Shown here one piece after another: positions 62,974-64,000 of a DNA stretch of 64,000 bases. A program made the position numbers and the translations under genes. Positions within the stretch are counted from its first letter, which is position 1. The number at the start of each line of letters is the position of its first letter. The stretch comes from Parasponia andersonii. Its lineage: Eukaryota > Streptophyta > Magnoliopsida > Rosales > Cannabaceae. The notes below the pieces were generated by a model, which saw only the letters and a program-made list of their open reading frames with translations, did no database searches and was not told the origin of the DNA. The DNA is taken from the NCBI GenBank assembly GCA_002914805.1, contig JXTB01000002.1, positions 3,133,390-3,197,389 on the forward strand, given 5' to 3'.

Positions 62974-63269
62974 AATTGCTTAAAAGATGCCAAGAATAAA
63001 CAAAGACTATAAGTAATTTGCACTAAAATAGTTCTTTAAAAGTGTTTTGAAAAATAACTTTTTTAGTGTATCAAAAGAAAGTGACTTTGCTAGATAGAAA
63101 TCACTCAATTTATGACCATTTATGATGACAAATTGTGTAACACTTTTTACATAATACTGTGACATTATTAGAAAAATTATTTCTCAAAATACTCGGTAAA
63201 AAGTCATTTACTAATTGGGTTAATCACCTAAAAATACTTCCAGTTTTATCTTTTTAGTTAAAAAAACCA

Positions 63270-63425
63270 TGACTTTTGAATGCTTGCAAAATAATACTCT
63301 TACTTTTAAATTTTTACAAAATAATATTATGACTTTTGAACTTCTGCAAATTAATACACCTACTTTTGAATTATGCAAATTAATACCTTGAAATTTACGA
63401 TTTCTATAAATTAATATTCTCAGTT
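63270..63425. repeat. Degenerate array of about 35-bp units
   Basis: Five units of roughly 35 bases with the pattern (A/T)ACTTTTGAA...GCAAATTAATA. Each has a CTTTTGAA/CTTTTAAA core and an AATAATA or AATTAATA end. Confidence 0.7.
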
Positions 63426-63789
63426 TTTGTTTTCTTTGTATATTTATACAATGAGTAAATTAAAAGATAATAACATCTCTCATTAACTTAGTAAAAATAT
63501 TTAGATACTAGTATATTATCAAAAATTATTTTATAGCTATTTTTTTGGTCAATTGCTAAAAAAAATACATTTTTTAACCTCATATGTTTCTTTCTTTCTT
63601 TTTTTGGTTAGAATTAACTACTTTTACCTCTCATTCTAATTTTTTACTTTTCTTTTTTAAATGAAAAGTGAAATAAGCTAACTAGTAATATTTTTTATAA
63701 ATTTTATTATTGTTTAATAAGTTTTAATTAAGTTAACGATGATTACTACCATTTTTTATTATTAAAATCAATTAATTGAGCATTAAGAT

Positions 63790-64000
63790 TATAAATTTAT
63801 ATGAAATTCAATCGTTAGGATATTAATTTGTAAGAATTTTAATTATTAAAGTATTAATTTATAAAATTCAAAAATGAAAATATTATTTTTCAAAAATTTT
63901 AAAATAAAAATATTAATTTACAAACATTCAAAAATCAAATATATATTTTACACGAATTATTTTTCAAAAATTATAAAATAAAAATATTAATTTACAAACA
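63790..64000. repeat. Similar array in opposite orientation, cut by the window end
   Basis: Units with the pattern TATTAATTTACAAACATTCAAAAAT, the reverse complement of the 63270-63425 type. The array runs into the end of the window. With the first array it makes a fold-back arrangement. Confidence 0.6.

Noticed and set aside
1..64000. tRNA, rRNA, CRISPR or bacterial-type features
   Set aside because: None seen on either strand; gene structure is that of a plant nuclear genome.

Overview
This is a window of nuclear DNA from a dicot plant. The evidence is long AT-rich intergenic DNA, GT-AG introns, plant-specific gene families (a PUCHI-type ERF factor, a ZFN-type CCCH zinc finger, a plant mTERF, ALWAYS EARLY, a plant SNF4 with a fused carbohydrate-binding module) and several kilobases of decayed LTR retrotransposons. 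The species cannot be fixed from the sequence. A 251-base run of N at 3250-3500 and one isolated N at 49885 show it is a draft assembly.

Layout. Positions 1.3-2.4 kb hold a single-exon AP2/ERF gene of the PUCHI/ERF086 type on the + strand. Positions 5.9-9.2 kb hold a seven-exon, five-finger CCCH gene on the - strand. The same two families sit side by side in Arabidopsis (At5g18550/At5g18560, from memory), so this looks like an ancestral linkage. After about 5 kb of non-coding DNA, 14,489-28,364 is one nested transposon block. It is a Sirevirus-like Ty1/copia element on the - strand, bounded by a 5-bp target duplication (tatca). A Ty3/gypsy element of the Tekay/Del type sits inside its 3' LTR, and a deletion has removed the gypsy 3' half and most of that copia LTR.

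Positions 29.0-30.3 kb hold a broken, intron-containing piece of a SART-1/DOT2 splicing-factor gene. An intact mTERF gene follows at 30.9-32.2 kb. ALWAYS EARLY (a LIN9/DREAM-complex homologue), with 19 coding exons, fills 36.3-44.7 kb. A small lysine-rich gene of unknown function is at 45.7-46.8 kb (-). A 13-exon SNF4 (SnRK1 beta-gamma subunit) gene is at 49.1-54.4 kb (-). The last 9.6 kb has no convincing gene. It holds a full 2.18-kb LTR of the same family as the nested gypsy element, several small tandem arrays, and at the right edge two arrays of similar sequence in opposite orientation.

The intact genes are unrelated in pathway: transcription, RNA binding, organelle gene expression, cell-cycle chromatin control and energy signalling. 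Exon coordinates in the evidence fields were worked out by hand from splice sites and reading phase. All five multi-exon or single-exon models close in frame.
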